Shown here one piece after another: positions 18,361 through 28,023 of a stretch of 64,000 nucleotides of DNA. The stretch's first letter is position 1. The number at the start of each line of letters is the position of its first letter. Under the pieces are notes generated by a model. The model saw only the letters and a program-made list of their open reading frames with translations, ran no database searches and was not told the DNA's origin. The DNA is from Zobellia nedashkovskayae (GTDB lineage Bacteria; Bacteroidota; Bacteroidia; Flavobacteriales; Flavobacteriaceae). The DNA is taken from positions 2,108,001-2,172,000 of the forward strand of contig NZ_JADDXR010000002.1 in assembly GCF_015330125.1 (NCBI RefSeq). Direction: 5' to 3'. A program made the translations under genes and the position numbers.

Positions 18361-19716
18361 TTAATACGCATTTTCCTCACCACGCACAGCATTGATAACC
18401 GTTTGTACAATAATCTTTATGTCTAATTTTAAAGTCCATTTTTCAACATAAAAAATATCTAGTTTGGTGCGATTTAAAATATCTTTCTTCTCAGTAATCT
18501 CACCACGATACCCTCTAATTTGAGCAAGGCCTGTTATGCCTGGTTTTACAAAATGACGTACTAAATATTTATCTACGGATACTTCATAATCGTGGGTGTG
18601 TGATTCCATATGTGGTCTGGGACCTACCACACTCATCTCACCTAAAAACACATTTATAAACTGAGGTAGTTCATCTATACTAGTTTTTCGAATAATCCTG
18701 CCTACTCGTGTAACACGCATATCGCCTTTAGTTGCCATTTTGGAATCAGCATCGTCAGAAGGGGCCATAGATCGGAATTTATAACACCAAAAAGTTTTCC
18801 GTTTTAAACCGTGTCTTTTCTGTTTAAAATAGAGGTTGCCGGGTGATTCTAATTTAATCAGGATATACATTAATGGAGTAAGCCAAGATAGGATTCCAAG
18901 AATGACCAATGATGAAAAAAAGAGGTCAAACGTACGTTTTACAACGCGCGCAAAAAGCGTATCCAAAGGAACACGTCTAAGGTTCAGTACAGGAACGGTT
19001 TCATAGAGTTCTATAAACATCCCTCTGGAATAAATTTCCTTGTTATCCGGTATAATTTTTACACGGATAAGGTTATTGTCCGCAAAATCTATAAGGTTAC
19101 GAAGTTCCTTGCTATTGAATTTTGAGGCTACACAGTAAATCTCATCTATATCATTTTCTAATATATAGAGAAAGCAGTCCATAACTGGCCCAAGAAAGGT
19201 AGGACTTTTAGATTTTTTATCGTCAAAGTAACCCATGTAGCGGTAACCTAATTCAGAATCATCAAATACCTTTCTAATTTTTTTTAAATTTTTGTCACGG
19301 CCCAGGACCACTACCTTTACCGAGTTACCACCCCACATACGGTATTTTCTTCGTAACCAGAAAAATACCACTCGGTAGGCTGTAAGCGCCACACATATCA
19401 TGAGATAGATGAACAATTGCTGTTCAAGAGATTTGTAAATTCTTCCGGTAATACCAAATAGGGCAAAATAGGCAAGACCATAAATTAAGTAAAGCTGAAT
19501 AACTTTATGAATATTGGTAAAAAAGCCCTCTTTACGTTTTCTGGTATAATAACTTAATCCATAAGTTATAAGTAACCAAGAGATATTGTAATGTAAAATG
19601 TAGTAAACGTTGGTGTAGGTTTCCGGAGTTAAAAAATAGAGAAAACTGTTTATAATAAACAGGTGCACCGCTATCGATACAGGAATAATCCAGTCTGAAT
19701 TTTTAAAGTTTTTCAT
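18361..19716 (-). CDS. Initiating polyprenyl-phosphate sugar phosphotransferase (WcaJ-like)
   Basis: A 451-residue initiating phosphoglycosyltransferase that transfers a sugar phosphate to undecaprenyl phosphate. Four hydrophobic helices occupy residues 10-115. A nucleotide-fold domain follows near 125-235 (VKVVVLGRDKNLKKI). A re-entrant helix near 262-290 leads into the catalytic domain: KRTFDLFFSS, NLYFKQKRHG, CYKFRSM, TSIDELPQFINVF with the Asp-Glu catalytic pair, VVGPRPHM and KPGITGLAQIRGY. Length and order match WcaJ-type enzymes. It is the first gene of its operon, with a promoter about 215 bp upstream. A decayed copy is at 28024-28581. Confidence 0.93.
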   Translation of the reverse strand: MKNFKNSDWIIPVSIAVHLFIINSFLYFLTPETYTNVYYILHYNISWLLITYGLSYYTRKRKEGFFTNIHKVIQLYLIYGLAYFALFGITGRIYKSLEQQLFIYLMICVALTAYRVVFFWLRRKYRMWGGNSVKVVVLGRDKNLKKIRKVFDDSELGYRYMGYFDDKKSKSPTFLGPVMDCFLYILENDIDEIYCVASKFNSKELRNLIDFADNNLIRVKIIPDNKEIYSRGMFIELYETVPVLNLRRVPLDTLFARVVKRTFDLFFSSLVILGILSWLTPLMYILIKLESPGNLYFKQKRHGLKRKTFWCYKFRSMAPSDDADSKMATKGDMRVTRVGRIIRKTSIDELPQFINVFLGEMSVVGPRPHMESHTHDYEVSVDKYLVRHFVKPGITGLAQIRGYRGEITEKKDILNRTKLDIFYVEKWTLKLDIKIIVQTVINAVRGEENAY

Positions 19717-20795
19717 TTTCCTATTTCTGGGGCTGGTTGATATTCAAATGTAAAATAGAATTTAAAGCTATTATTCGTGAAAAAACAACTGTATTTTGAG
19801 TGTATTTTTTTAAAAAGAGTCGACTAACTGATAAAAACATAATAGCATTAAATTTATATAGGGTTAATCGTACTTTATATTTTTTTCGTGATGTATTTTT
19901 AAGCTTTAGGGGAAGGTTTTTATTGCGAGCGCAAATATATGATATCGGGTAGTACAGCCAAAATTAAAGTTGTTATTTAACCATTTAAAAACACTTTAAA
20001 AAGGGTTTTTAAATCTCTTTATAACAGTAGGTTGTAATGTTCGTAGTACTTGCGGTGAGTAATGCGCTTACCGATATTTACTAAAAATATATTCATGGTC
20101 TCTCCTTGATTTTATATGCCTTAAATTCAATGTTTCAAGTTTAAAATAAGTGTATAAGTTATTGCCTAGATAATTATTGCAGATGTTTGGATTTTAGGTG
20201 TAATTTTTTGATTATTCTTTAGAAAATAGGTGTTTTTAATAGGGTCTTGCGAAATGGTAGCATAAAGGTTACTTTTTGCTTTCAATTATTAAAAATTTAT
20301 TAAAATAAAATATAGTAATTCTCTTAAAACAGCTTTTCAATGTTAGTCAAATTACCATCCCAATATTCAAAATGATTTTTAATTTATTAATAGGTAGTGA
20401 ATATGTTATATGAAATAGGGAGTGATTTTATTTCTAAGGTAATATAAGTATCTATAATACGATTGTCAGTCATCTTTTTATTGTCAAATAAGTAAATAAT
20501 ACACTAGTATCCTGCATTTATGTTCAGATAAGGGTTAATAAGTTGCAATACCATTTTTCTTGCAATAAGTTTACTATTTTTAGGAAGATTTCATATTGAA
20601 TTTTATATCAAATAATTGATAGTTGTTTGCGGTTTATGCTTTTAATATGATAAGCAGATTGTAAAAAAATAAAGCCTCATCAGAAGAGATTAAGGTAGAA
20701 TTAAATAACACTAGGCACAGCACTAGGGCCAAATCAGGTTATGCAGTTAAAGGTTATGTAGAATAATAGAATTTTAGTTCCAAATAAGAATAGAT
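19717..20795. other. Divergent intergenic region with the first copy of a duplicated leader
   Basis: About 1.08 kb separates the initiating transferase (minus strand) from the GH16 gene (plus strand); I see no gene in it. The segment 19910-20280 is co-linear with 28738-29115, upstream of the second polysaccharide operon. Conserved blocks are 19910-19990, 20035-20065 and 20180-20280. The right part, 20281-20795, is AT-rich and should hold the GH16 promoter, but I found no exact match to the Bacteroidota consensus there. Confidence 0.8.
19932..19961 (-). promoter_or_regulatory. Promoter of the first polysaccharide operon
   Basis: Read on the minus strand, TTG (19959-19961) is followed by exactly 19 bp and then TATATTTG (19932-19939). 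This fits the Bacteroidota primary-sigma consensus TTG-N19-TAnnTTTG exactly. It lies about 215 bp before the start codon of the initiating transferase, implying a leader RNA near 200 nt. The same arrangement recurs at 28769-28798 at the same distance from the paralogous gene, which supports function. Confidence 0.8.
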
Positions 20796-22367
20796 ATGAG
20801 ATTTTTTTTAAAGTATAGTGTTTTGCTAATTATTTTAGGTTCTTGCTCTCGAGATGTTTCTTCTATCCCGTTGGATAAAGATGAAGCTTTGGTAGATAAC
20901 TTATCGCTAATAAAATTAGAAGGAAATGAGGCGTCTGCAGAAAGCACGGAAGAGCAAGCTTCTTTTGTTGCAGATTTTGATTCGGGTACATTTATGCTTA
21001 ATGGAAAAACTGTTACAAAAGAATTACTAATTGATCCATATAGGATAGAACCTAGGGGCACCAATAAAGGGGCGCAAGATAATGCGTTGTTATTTCCTTT
21101 AAGTGCACTTGGTGTTACAGGTAATGAGTGGACCTATTGGATAGAAGTTACATTTCCGGATACGGTTACCTGGACTGACTATAATTTTTTTGCAGAATCA
21201 GGAACAATAAATCGTAATAATCGTATTGTACACCGTATTACTTCTGATTCTAGTAGGCGTTGTATTTCGGAATTTTTTGGGGGCAATGATGTGCAATACT
21301 TAGGAAGTGAACGAACTGATTTTTCCGTAGGTAATGGTACTCGAATTCTTATTAAAACAGCTATTGACGCATCTAGCATAATTACCAAATTTGGAGAAGA
21401 CCCTGCCTGGGAGAAAGAAGGTATTTTACCAAATAATTTTGAACATCTGGCCGTTGGGGCTGATCTTTTGGGCTTTCAAGATTTTCCAGATATCAAGATT
21501 AATCGCGTGGTGGTTTTCAATGAAAAACTGTATAATCCTAATGATTTAAAACCAGGCTATGATGTATCCGCATTTACGGAGGAGGTTTTCTTTGATGATT
21601 TTACTTCCCTAAGCATTCGGACAGGTGCTCCAAATAATTATCAAAACGGTCAAGGAACATGGACACCTCGATTCTCTTATGCAGATAATGATGAATCTTT
21701 AAAAGGTTGGTCAGATGGTAGGTCTAGCGCATTTAATGCAGATCCGGCATTTAGTTGGCCCCATAATTGGTCTCCTTTTGATATTGAAGATTCTACTCTT
21801 AAAATCCGTATGAACCGTTCAGTAGGTTCCGAAATAATTTCAGAAGTGCCCATCAACACAGCAACTGGTCAACCCTATGAATGGATTGGAGGAGTGCTAA
21901 CAACCAAACATTCCAATACTTTTAGGGCGCCCTGTTATATTGAGGCACGGATAAAATTTCCTTCCGGTAAGGGGTTGTGGAATGCATTTTGGCTTTATAA
22001 TAATTACGACGGTCATAAAGAAATCGATATAGCTGAGCAATGGGCCGCTGATATTACGAATTATGGTGTTGGACAGCATAACTTAAAAGATGATGATATC
22101 ATACATGAGAACTTAGTTATGAATACGGGTATGGATTTAACCGAAGATTACCACCGTTATGGTGTAGTTTGGGCAGATGGAAAATTAGTGTTTTTACTGG
22201 ATGGTAAGGAAATACATACTATGGAACAGCATAATTCACTAACAGATAGGTCGCTTTATATTATTTTGAATACAAGTATTGGTGGCCATCAAGGCAACCC
22301 CGACGCAACAGCATTAGATAAAAACGAAATGCTTGTAGACTGGGTGAGAGTCAAAAATAGGCCCTGA
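20796..22367 (+). CDS. Lipoprotein glycoside hydrolase family 16
   Basis: A 523-residue exported lipoprotein. LLIILGSC ends the signal peptide at Cys17, and a charged residue follows shortly after. Residues 50-235 form a beta-rich domain ending INRVVVFNEKLYNPNDL, which resembles the end of LamG/concanavalin-type domains. Residues 255-523 are the GH16 catalytic domain: IEARIKFPSGKGLWNAFWL and the signature HKEIDIAEQW with E409, D411 and E414 (ExDxxE). GH16 enzymes cut beta-1,3/1,4 glucans or galactans. Its place between two polysaccharide operons suggests trimming or release of the polymer. Dietary laminarin, agar or carrageenan digestion is the alternative. Confidence 0.88.
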   Translation: MRFFLKYSVLLIILGSCSRDVSSIPLDKDEALVDNLSLIKLEGNEASAESTEEQASFVADFDSGTFMLNGKTVTKELLIDPYRIEPRGTNKGAQDNALLFPLSALGVTGNEWTYWIEVTFPDTVTWTDYNFFAESGTINRNNRIVHRITSDSSRRCISEFFGGNDVQYLGSERTDFSVGNGTRILIKTAIDASSIITKFGEDPAWEKEGILPNNFEHLAVGADLLGFQDFPDIKINRVVVFNEKLYNPNDLKPGYDVSAFTEEVFFDDFTSLSIRTGAPNNYQNGQGTWTPRFSYADNDESLKGWSDGRSSAFNADPAFSWPHNWSPFDIEDSTLKIRMNRSVGSEIISEVPINTATGQPYEWIGGVLTTKHSNTFRAPCYIEARIKFPSGKGLWNAFWLYNNYDGHKEIDIAEQWAADITNYGVGQHNLKDDDIIHENLVMNTGMDLTEDYHRYGVVWADGKLVFLLDGKEIHTMEQHNSLTDRSLYIILNTSIGGHQGNPDATALDKNEMLVDWVRVKNRP

Positions 22368-22403
22368 GCTTAAATGACAACTTACGAATACTGAATTTCG
22401 TAC

Positions 22404-23669
22404 TTATTTCAATTCTATAGTTGTATTTACAGATTTGTTATTTGCCACTTTGAATGCTATTATCAAAATCAATAAGGTTAGGCTAAAGTCTAAAGTTTTA
22501 TAGTTTGGTTCCAAAAATATTCCTATGAGTAACGCGGGCATAGTTGATAATAGTACAGTGCCCTCATAACTGAATACTTTGACTCTATACCAAGCTAAAG
22601 AAAATAAAGAAAACACCATGACTATTAATAGTATGGAAATTAAATACCCGGGAATACCAAATTTCAATATAGAATAGGCTATGAACGAGTGTGCATAACT
22701 TATCCTTTTTCCGGGATGTTCAATTGGTTGGAATGCTGGACTTGCCCAAGTAGAACCCCATCCTTGCCCAAATAATTGTGTAAGCTTTGTGCCATCAAGG
22801 GTAAGTTCTGTTATCCTTGTTACTTCCTCTATTTTCCCATTATTCCCATGATTTTTTTGTTTATTGGTGAGGTTAGCTAGGTATGGATTAAGAGCATTGG
22901 GCCCCATGGAAATAATAAAAATTAAACCAACGACACCTACAATGGCCACTTTGCGCCAGATTTTTACAGGCCAGATTATAAAAGCGATTAGTATAAACAA
23001 GATGTAAAATGCGGTAGGTGCACGCATTACAGAAAGATATGCACCTATGAAAGGAATAAGGCTTAATGCCAAGAGAATAATTCCCTTAAAATAATTTCCA
23101 GAGTGCATAAAATTACATCCTCTTAATAAAAGAAAGCACATGGCAAATGTTACAGCACACGATTGTAGAAGTAAATGCATTTCTAGCCAGACTATTCCGT
23201 TGTTTGCTAAAATATGATCTAGAAACGGTAAAACTTCCCTTACCGTAAACACAAGACCAATTAGAGTAAGCAACCAAGGCAAAACACGGTGTATTGCTTT
23301 AAAAAAACTGCCATGAGTATCACTTCGGATTAAAAAAATGGAAGCAAAACAGATGTATAAAAAAGGAATTACATCCCTAATTATATTACCTAAAGAGGAG
23401 CCTTTTATTAAACCCACTAGTAATGGCCAAAAAAACATAGTACTCAAAAGACCTACAAGTAGTATAGCCCGTGTAGACTTTTCAACAAAGAGAAGGGTGA
23501 ACAAAAAAGCAATTCCTAAAAATAATCCAATGGAAATTTCTAATATAGAAATTACTTGGGGGTAAGGATGACTGAATGTATAGAATGAACAAATCGCACA
23601 AATGTTTATGAATGTGATTTGATTGTTCCTATTATCAAGCTTATATCTTTTTTGCAAGTAGGAATTCAT
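22404..23669 (-). CDS. Wzy-like polymerase or O-antigen ligase-like protein
   Basis: An inner-membrane protein of about 421 residues with some eleven hydrophobic segments. The loop GWGSTWASPAFQPIEHPGKR followed by SYAHSFIAYSILKFGIPGYL is typical of O-antigen ligase/polymerase proteins (Wzy_C type). The reading frame is open to 23735, but I chose ATG at 23669. It overlaps the flippase stop as ATGA, and the upstream 22 codons lie inside the flippase gene. It is the last gene of the second polysaccharide operon. Confidence 0.75.
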   Translation of the reverse strand: MNSYLQKRYKLDNRNNQITFINICAICSFYTFSHPYPQVISILEISIGLFLGIAFLFTLLFVEKSTRAILLVGLLSTMFFWPLLVGLIKGSSLGNIIRDVIPFLYICFASIFLIRSDTHGSFFKAIHRVLPWLLTLIGLVFTVREVLPFLDHILANNGIVWLEMHLLLQSCAVTFAMCFLLLRGCNFMHSGNYFKGIILLALSLIPFIGAYLSVMRAPTAFYILFILIAFIIWPVKIWRKVAIVGVVGLIFIISMGPNALNPYLANLTNKQKNHGNNGKIEEVTRITELTLDGTKLTQLFGQGWGSTWASPAFQPIEHPGKRISYAHSFIAYSILKFGIPGYLISILLIVMVFSLFSLAWYRVKVFSYEGTVLLSTMPALLIGIFLEPNYKTLDFSLTLLILIIAFKVANNKSVNTTIELK

Positions 23670-24979
23670 TGCGGATTTAACTTTATTAGTGGGTTTATTT
23701 TTTTCATGGCGAATAAGTAGGCTATAATATTCCAACAGATAATACTCAAGGCACTAGCAACGGCAGCACCTTCAATACCATACGAGGGTATAAGCAAATA
23801 ATTAAAAAAGATGTTAAGAATGAGGCCTAAAAGAATACACTTCCACAGGATGTCCTGATTGTTGCTCATCTGTAAAACATATTCTGCTAGACTAAAATAA
23901 TTGCTTATCAAAATTCCTATAGCTAATATGATTAGACAATAGTAGCTGTTGCTGAATTCCTCACCAAAAAGAGTAAGGATGTTTCGTCCAATTAAAAAAA
24001 TTGGAATCACTAGTCCCAATGTGGTAAGAAAACTCATGTTCTTTACGTTCTTTAAAATTTTTACTTTAACAATGCCGTTACTATAATCTTTTGCGAATTT
24101 TGGTGCAACTACCGCGTTTATAGAATAAGGAATTAAAATTAAAACAGAAGCTATTCGCGAAGCAACACTGTAAAGACCTACGCTTTCGGTATCCTTTAAA
24201 ATCCCAAGCATTAGACTGTCCGTCCAGTTGACTAGGAACATAATGGAAGCAGTTAGCATCATAGGGTAAGATTGTGCCAGTACTTTTAACCAACTTTCGC
24301 TAATGGTGGCATTTTTCTGGCTTTGATTCAATTCTTTAAAGCCATTTTTTACCCACAGATAACCCAACATTAATGTAAAAACTACTCCAAATGATAAACT
24401 ATAAAAAACAATCCAATCTTTAGTTGTAATAGCACTGGATATCAAAAGAAAAATGCCAGAAAACAAAAAAATACTGGTATTTGTAGAAAAGGAAAATTTA
24501 CTAAAATTCTCCATTCCATGGAGTACAGCTCCATTTATATTTATCATTGCCATAGGAAGAATACCTATGGCAACTGCTAGAACAGCATAGGTATAAGAAG
24601 AGTCCAGAAAAGTTTCAGCTACCCATGGGGAGTTAGATATAAGAACAATCGTTAGTACTAAGGATACAATTACGGTTATTTGTGTAGATTTTTTGAAATA
24701 TTTTGTGAGCTTACAATCTCTCGCAGGGTAGAGGTAGGATACTTTTTGGAGCATATATACATCCGTGCCACACCTGCCAAGATTACCCATTATTTGTAGA
24801 ATGGTATAGCAAATTGTATAGACCCCCACGGTTGCAGGACCATAAGTACGTGATATGTACAAAATTATTAAGTACCCTAAGAGTATACCTAGAAGTTTGT
24901 TGAATAAGACAGTGCTACCGCTTTTAACAGATCTAAAATCAAAATTTAAATGCTTGAGTGTTTTTGAGAAAAACTTCAT
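23666..24979 (-). CDS. Wzx-like polysaccharide flippase (second operon)
   Basis: A 437-residue MOP-superfamily flippase with about twelve to fourteen helices. The N-terminal GSTVLFNKLLGILLGYLIIL and the segment NWTDSLMLGILKDTESVGLY, typical of this family near residue 230, support the call. It would translocate a lipid-linked oligosaccharide. It is only distantly similar to the flippase at 14227-15600, so the two operons probably handle different repeat units. It starts 11 bp after the Wzc-like gene and is coupled to the polymerase by an ATGA overlap. Confidence 0.85.
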   Translation of the reverse strand: MKFFSKTLKHLNFDFRSVKSGSTVLFNKLLGILLGYLIILYISRTYGPATVGVYTICYTILQIMGNLGRCGTDVYMLQKVSYLYPARDCKLTKYFKKSTQITVIVSLVLTIVLISNSPWVAETFLDSSYTYAVLAVAIGILPMAMININGAVLHGMENFSKFSFSTNTSIFLFSGIFLLISSAITTKDWIVFYSLSFGVVFTLMLGYLWVKNGFKELNQSQKNATISESWLKVLAQSYPMMLTASIMFLVNWTDSLMLGILKDTESVGLYSVASRIASVLILIPYSINAVVAPKFAKDYSNGIVKVKILKNVKNMSFLTTLGLVIPIFLIGRNILTLFGEEFSNSYYCLIILAIGILISNYFSLAEYVLQMSNNQDILWKCILLGLILNIFFNYLLIPSYGIEGAAVASALSIICWNIIAYLFAMKKINPLIKLNPQ

Positions 24980-24990
24980 TTTGGTGTTGG

Positions 24991-27222
24991 TTATGTTTGT
25001 TCCATTATTACAATTCCTATACTATTATCCGATTCTAGATTAGCATAGTGTTCTGCAAGGGAGGAGGTATCAGTAACACCACTATGTATTAAGTAAAGAG
25101 TAAAGTCAAAATATTCTCGAATTTTATAGTATGCCAAAGAACCATTTAAAGGAGGGGTGAGAATGAGTACAAAGTCATGGTTCTCTTTTAGTTTAAAAAG
25201 TAGTTGTTGTAAGGGTTTTTTATCTGCAACTTCATTTATGTGTAGTTTGTGTAACGATATGTCCTTAGCTTGTTTAACATCAAATAAGTCTTGATTTATA
25301 TTATCAGTAGATTTTTTAGATGAATCAATAGCCCCTTCTAAATCTGCAGTTAAATGAACAATGGCAATATGATTTCCCATACCAATCATTTGACTAATCA
25401 ATTCTTTTATAAAAGAATGGGCGTCATCATCTTTATCGGAGTTAACTATAGAAATTACTTTGGCGTTTGCTTTAGCCTTTTCTTTTAATTTATTATAAAC
25501 CTTTAAGGATTTATAGCTATGCGGATCAGCCTTCTTGCTTGCTTGGTGTAGACGGCTGTCTAATACCGGCCATTTTATATAGGCAGGAATATCGTTCTCG
25601 GTAATTATTTTAGATAGGGTGATATATCTCCAGAACAGAATACCGGCAGAAGCGATAAATCCCAGTATTATGAAGGTTAACAGGAGGTAGGTTTTCTTTG
25701 GGAATGGATTTCCTGCTAAATGTGCCTCGTCAATAATAGTTTTGTCCGAAACATTTGTAGCGACGGCAATGTTAGCTTCAGCTTTTTTTTGTAAGAGATA
25801 ACTGTAAAGATCATCATTAAGGGAGAAATTACGCTCAATGGAGGTCAAGTTGCGTTCCCCTTTCGGAAGCTGTGAAATTTGATAGTTAATTTTGTTTAGC
25901 CTTTGCTCTAGGTTGCGCAGGTTTATGGTGTAAGAGTTAAGCAAGCTTTTTACATTGTTCATTACAGCAGATCGACTTGTTTTAATACGCTGATCAATGC
26001 CTTTTAAGACAGGGCTTTCTTTACTTGAAGAAAACGCAATTGAACTACGCTCTCTAATTAGTGCATTTAATTCTATAAGTAAGTTACTAAGAACAGGGTC
26101 TTCAATACCCGCAGTGGATACCGATTTCATCTCATCAATATCTACATTGTTGGATAAGGAATTAGTTAGGTATTGGTAATATTCAATCTTTACCGAAAAA
26201 TCTGATTTTTTCTCGTTAAGGTCCGTATACTGTTCATTAAGATTTTCGGACGTTTTGGCTATGTCAATAATTTCGTTTTTTGATCTGAAATCTTCTAGAG
26301 ACCCTTCAATATTTGATAGTGTGTCCACGGCTATATCCAATTGCTTGTCTATGGAAGCTATGGTTTCTTGGGCAAGACGATTCTTTTTTGATAGGCTCTT
26401 AGCTATATAAGTCTTCATCAAATTATTTATGAAATCAATTTCTTGCTGAGGATAACTTGAAGAGCTACCTATATTTAAAATGCTTGCACCGTCAAAAATG
26501 GGTTCTACAGATATTTTGTTTCGAAAAGATTCTGCCAAGCTGCGCATTTCATTAATTACAAAAGAGTATTCAGTTGTAACAGAAGGAGGGGTATTTCCTT
26601 GAAGGTCAATACTGAAATTTAGATAGTTGTCACTGTACGGCTGCGTAAGTTTTAATGTTTTGTCTATTGTGGTTTTATCTAATGAGGTATTGAACTTAGA
26701 ATCAATAGTACTCGATTGAAATAGAAGAGATCCCTTTTCAATGGTAGCCTGAACCCTGTAAGTGCCATTATTGAGGAATGTAATCTTTACAGGTATGTTT
26801 GTCACTTGCGGAAAGCCTTCTTTCAATTTTATTTGAAAAGGAGGGACCTTGAGCTCATCATATTTTGTTCCTATACCAAAAATACCAGGGTGAGGGGTAA
26901 ACACGGTAATATGAGAATTCATGTCCCGTAATGTTTCGGCAATAGTAGAAAGTGAAGTAATTACGCCCATTTCATCCGCCACATTAGTGTTTGAAGAAAA
27001 AAGTTCAGCTCCTTTCAAAAAAAGTTCTTGCTGACCACTATGCGTACTCAAACTTTGATCTTGAATTTGTAGTGAAGCTTCAATTTTATAATTTTTGCCA
27101 ACTTTCTGTATGGTAATCATAGCCAAAATAAGGGCTATACTGAGAGCCAGAGGTATATAGAACCAGTTGTGGCGAAGTACGTATAAAAATTTATCGATAT
27201 TTAGAGAGTTTCTATTCACCAT
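24991..27222 (-). CDS. Wzc-like co-polymerase with degenerate kinase domain
   Basis: A 743-residue protein with the plan of Wzc: membrane helix near residues 18-38, Wzz/GNVR coiled-coil periplasmic region, second helix near 505-525, then a cytoplasmic domain. The kinase motifs are lost. The Walker A position reads VNSDKDDDAHSFIKE instead of GEGKT. Walker A' is AIVHLTADLEG, and Walker B is DFVLILTPPLNG, where the aspartate before TPP in the active paralogue (IIIDTPP) is leucine. There is no C-terminal tyrosine cluster. It probably keeps a structural role in chain length or export and cannot bind ATP normally. It starts 5 bp after wza. Confidence 0.85.
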   Translation of the reverse strand: MVNRNSLNIDKFLYVLRHNWFYIPLALSIALILAMITIQKVGKNYKIEASLQIQDQSLSTHSGQQELFLKGAELFSSNTNVADEMGVITSLSTIAETLRDMNSHITVFTPHPGIFGIGTKYDELKVPPFQIKLKEGFPQVTNIPVKITFLNNGTYRVQATIEKGSLLFQSSTIDSKFNTSLDKTTIDKTLKLTQPYSDNYLNFSIDLQGNTPPSVTTEYSFVINEMRSLAESFRNKISVEPIFDGASILNIGSSSSYPQQEIDFINNLMKTYIAKSLSKKNRLAQETIASIDKQLDIAVDTLSNIEGSLEDFRSKNEIIDIAKTSENLNEQYTDLNEKKSDFSVKIEYYQYLTNSLSNNVDIDEMKSVSTAGIEDPVLSNLLIELNALIRERSSIAFSSSKESPVLKGIDQRIKTSRSAVMNNVKSLLNSYTINLRNLEQRLNKINYQISQLPKGERNLTSIERNFSLNDDLYSYLLQKKAEANIAVATNVSDKTIIDEAHLAGNPFPKKTYLLLTFIILGFIASAGILFWRYITLSKIITENDIPAYIKWPVLDSRLHQASKKADPHSYKSLKVYNKLKEKAKANAKVISIVNSDKDDDAHSFIKELISQMIGMGNHIAIVHLTADLEGAIDSSKKSTDNINQDLFDVKQAKDISLHKLHINEVADKKPLQQLLFKLKENHDFVLILTPPLNGSLAYYKIREYFDFTLYLIHSGVTDTSSLAEHYANLESDNSIGIVIMEQT

Positions 27223-27227
27223 CTGTA

Positions 27228-28010
27228 TTAGTTTGTATAGTTTAAAAGAAGTACGACCGAGGAAATGGCTCCAAAAACAATGCTTAATAGGTTGAATGTG
27301 CTGAGGTTATCTCGTTGATTTCTCTCTTTTCTTGGTTGTACATAGACCATGTCATTAGGAAGTAATTGAAAGTATTCCGAGCTAAAAATATTGGGGTTTC
27401 TAAGGTCAAGAAGCATCCCTTTCATGCCCGTTTTGGTTTGTCTAAGAATGGTAATGTTTTCCCGGTTTCCAAAGAGGGTCATATCACCTGCTAATGCAAG
27501 TGCTTCTAGTAGATTTGCTTGTTCATTGTAGATATAATAATAGCCAGGTGCGTTAACTTCTCCAAGAACTGATATTTTGAAACTTACCATCTTTACGATT
27601 ACATTAGCATTAGGGAGATAACGCCTTACTGCTTTTTGAATTTCTTCCTCTGCTTCTGATAGAGTAAGCCCAGCAACGGTTACTTGTCCAATTTCAGGAA
27701 GGTTGATACTGCCGTTTTTCATAATTGAATATCCGCCAAGATATAAGGCTGCAGGACTAAACTGCTGAAAAGTATTCTCTGATTGGAGATTAAAATAGGC
27801 GGAGCTAGCTGCATCCAAGGTTTTAATTTGGACATTTAAAACATCTCTTGGTTGAAGTTGATACTCAATTATAGTATCCATAATCGTTACCGGTACTTCA
27901 TGGTTAAGGTTGGGATTATTAATGTAAATAGTACTCTTGTTACTCATACAAGAGAAGAGCATAATACTAGATAATGCTAAGAATAAAAATGTCTTAAAGC
28001 GTTGGAACAT
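27228..28010 (-). CDS. wza: Wza-like outer-membrane polysaccharide export lipoprotein
   Basis: A 260-residue export lipoprotein. LSSIMLFSC ends the signal peptide at Cys21. The polysaccharide export domain covers residues 45-140 (LQPRDVLNVQIKTLDAA, LPEIGQVTVAGLTLSEAEEE). An SLBB-type domain follows (ISVLGEVNAPGYYYI). A hydrophobic helix near 238-257 closes the protein, as common in Bacteroidota Wza. It forms the outer-membrane exit for polymer, working with a Wzc partner. It is the only Wza in the window, so it may serve both polysaccharide operons. Confidence 0.9.
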   Translation of the reverse strand: MFQRFKTFLFLALSSIMLFSCMSNKSTIYINNPNLNHEVPVTIMDTIIEYQLQPRDVLNVQIKTLDAASSAYFNLQSENTFQQFSPAALYLGGYSIMKNGSINLPEIGQVTVAGLTLSEAEEEIQKAVRRYLPNANVIVKMVSFKISVLGEVNAPGYYYIYNEQANLLEALALAGDMTLFGNRENITILRQTKTGMKGMLLDLRNPNIFSSEYFQLLPNDMVYVQPRKERNQRDNLSTFNLLSIVFGAISSVVLLLNYTN

Positions 28011-28023
28011 ATTGATTATTTGT

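Noticed and set aside
20256..20263. GGTAGCAT as an ops/JUMPStart antitermination element
   Set aside because: It resembles part of the enterobacterial ops core but lies on the strand opposite to transcription of the polysaccharide operon. No RfaH/NusG-type or UpxY-type gene is in the window.
23670..23735. Upstream start of the second polymerase gene
   Set aside because: It lies inside the flippase gene. The ATGA overlap at 23666-23669 gives a natural coupled start.
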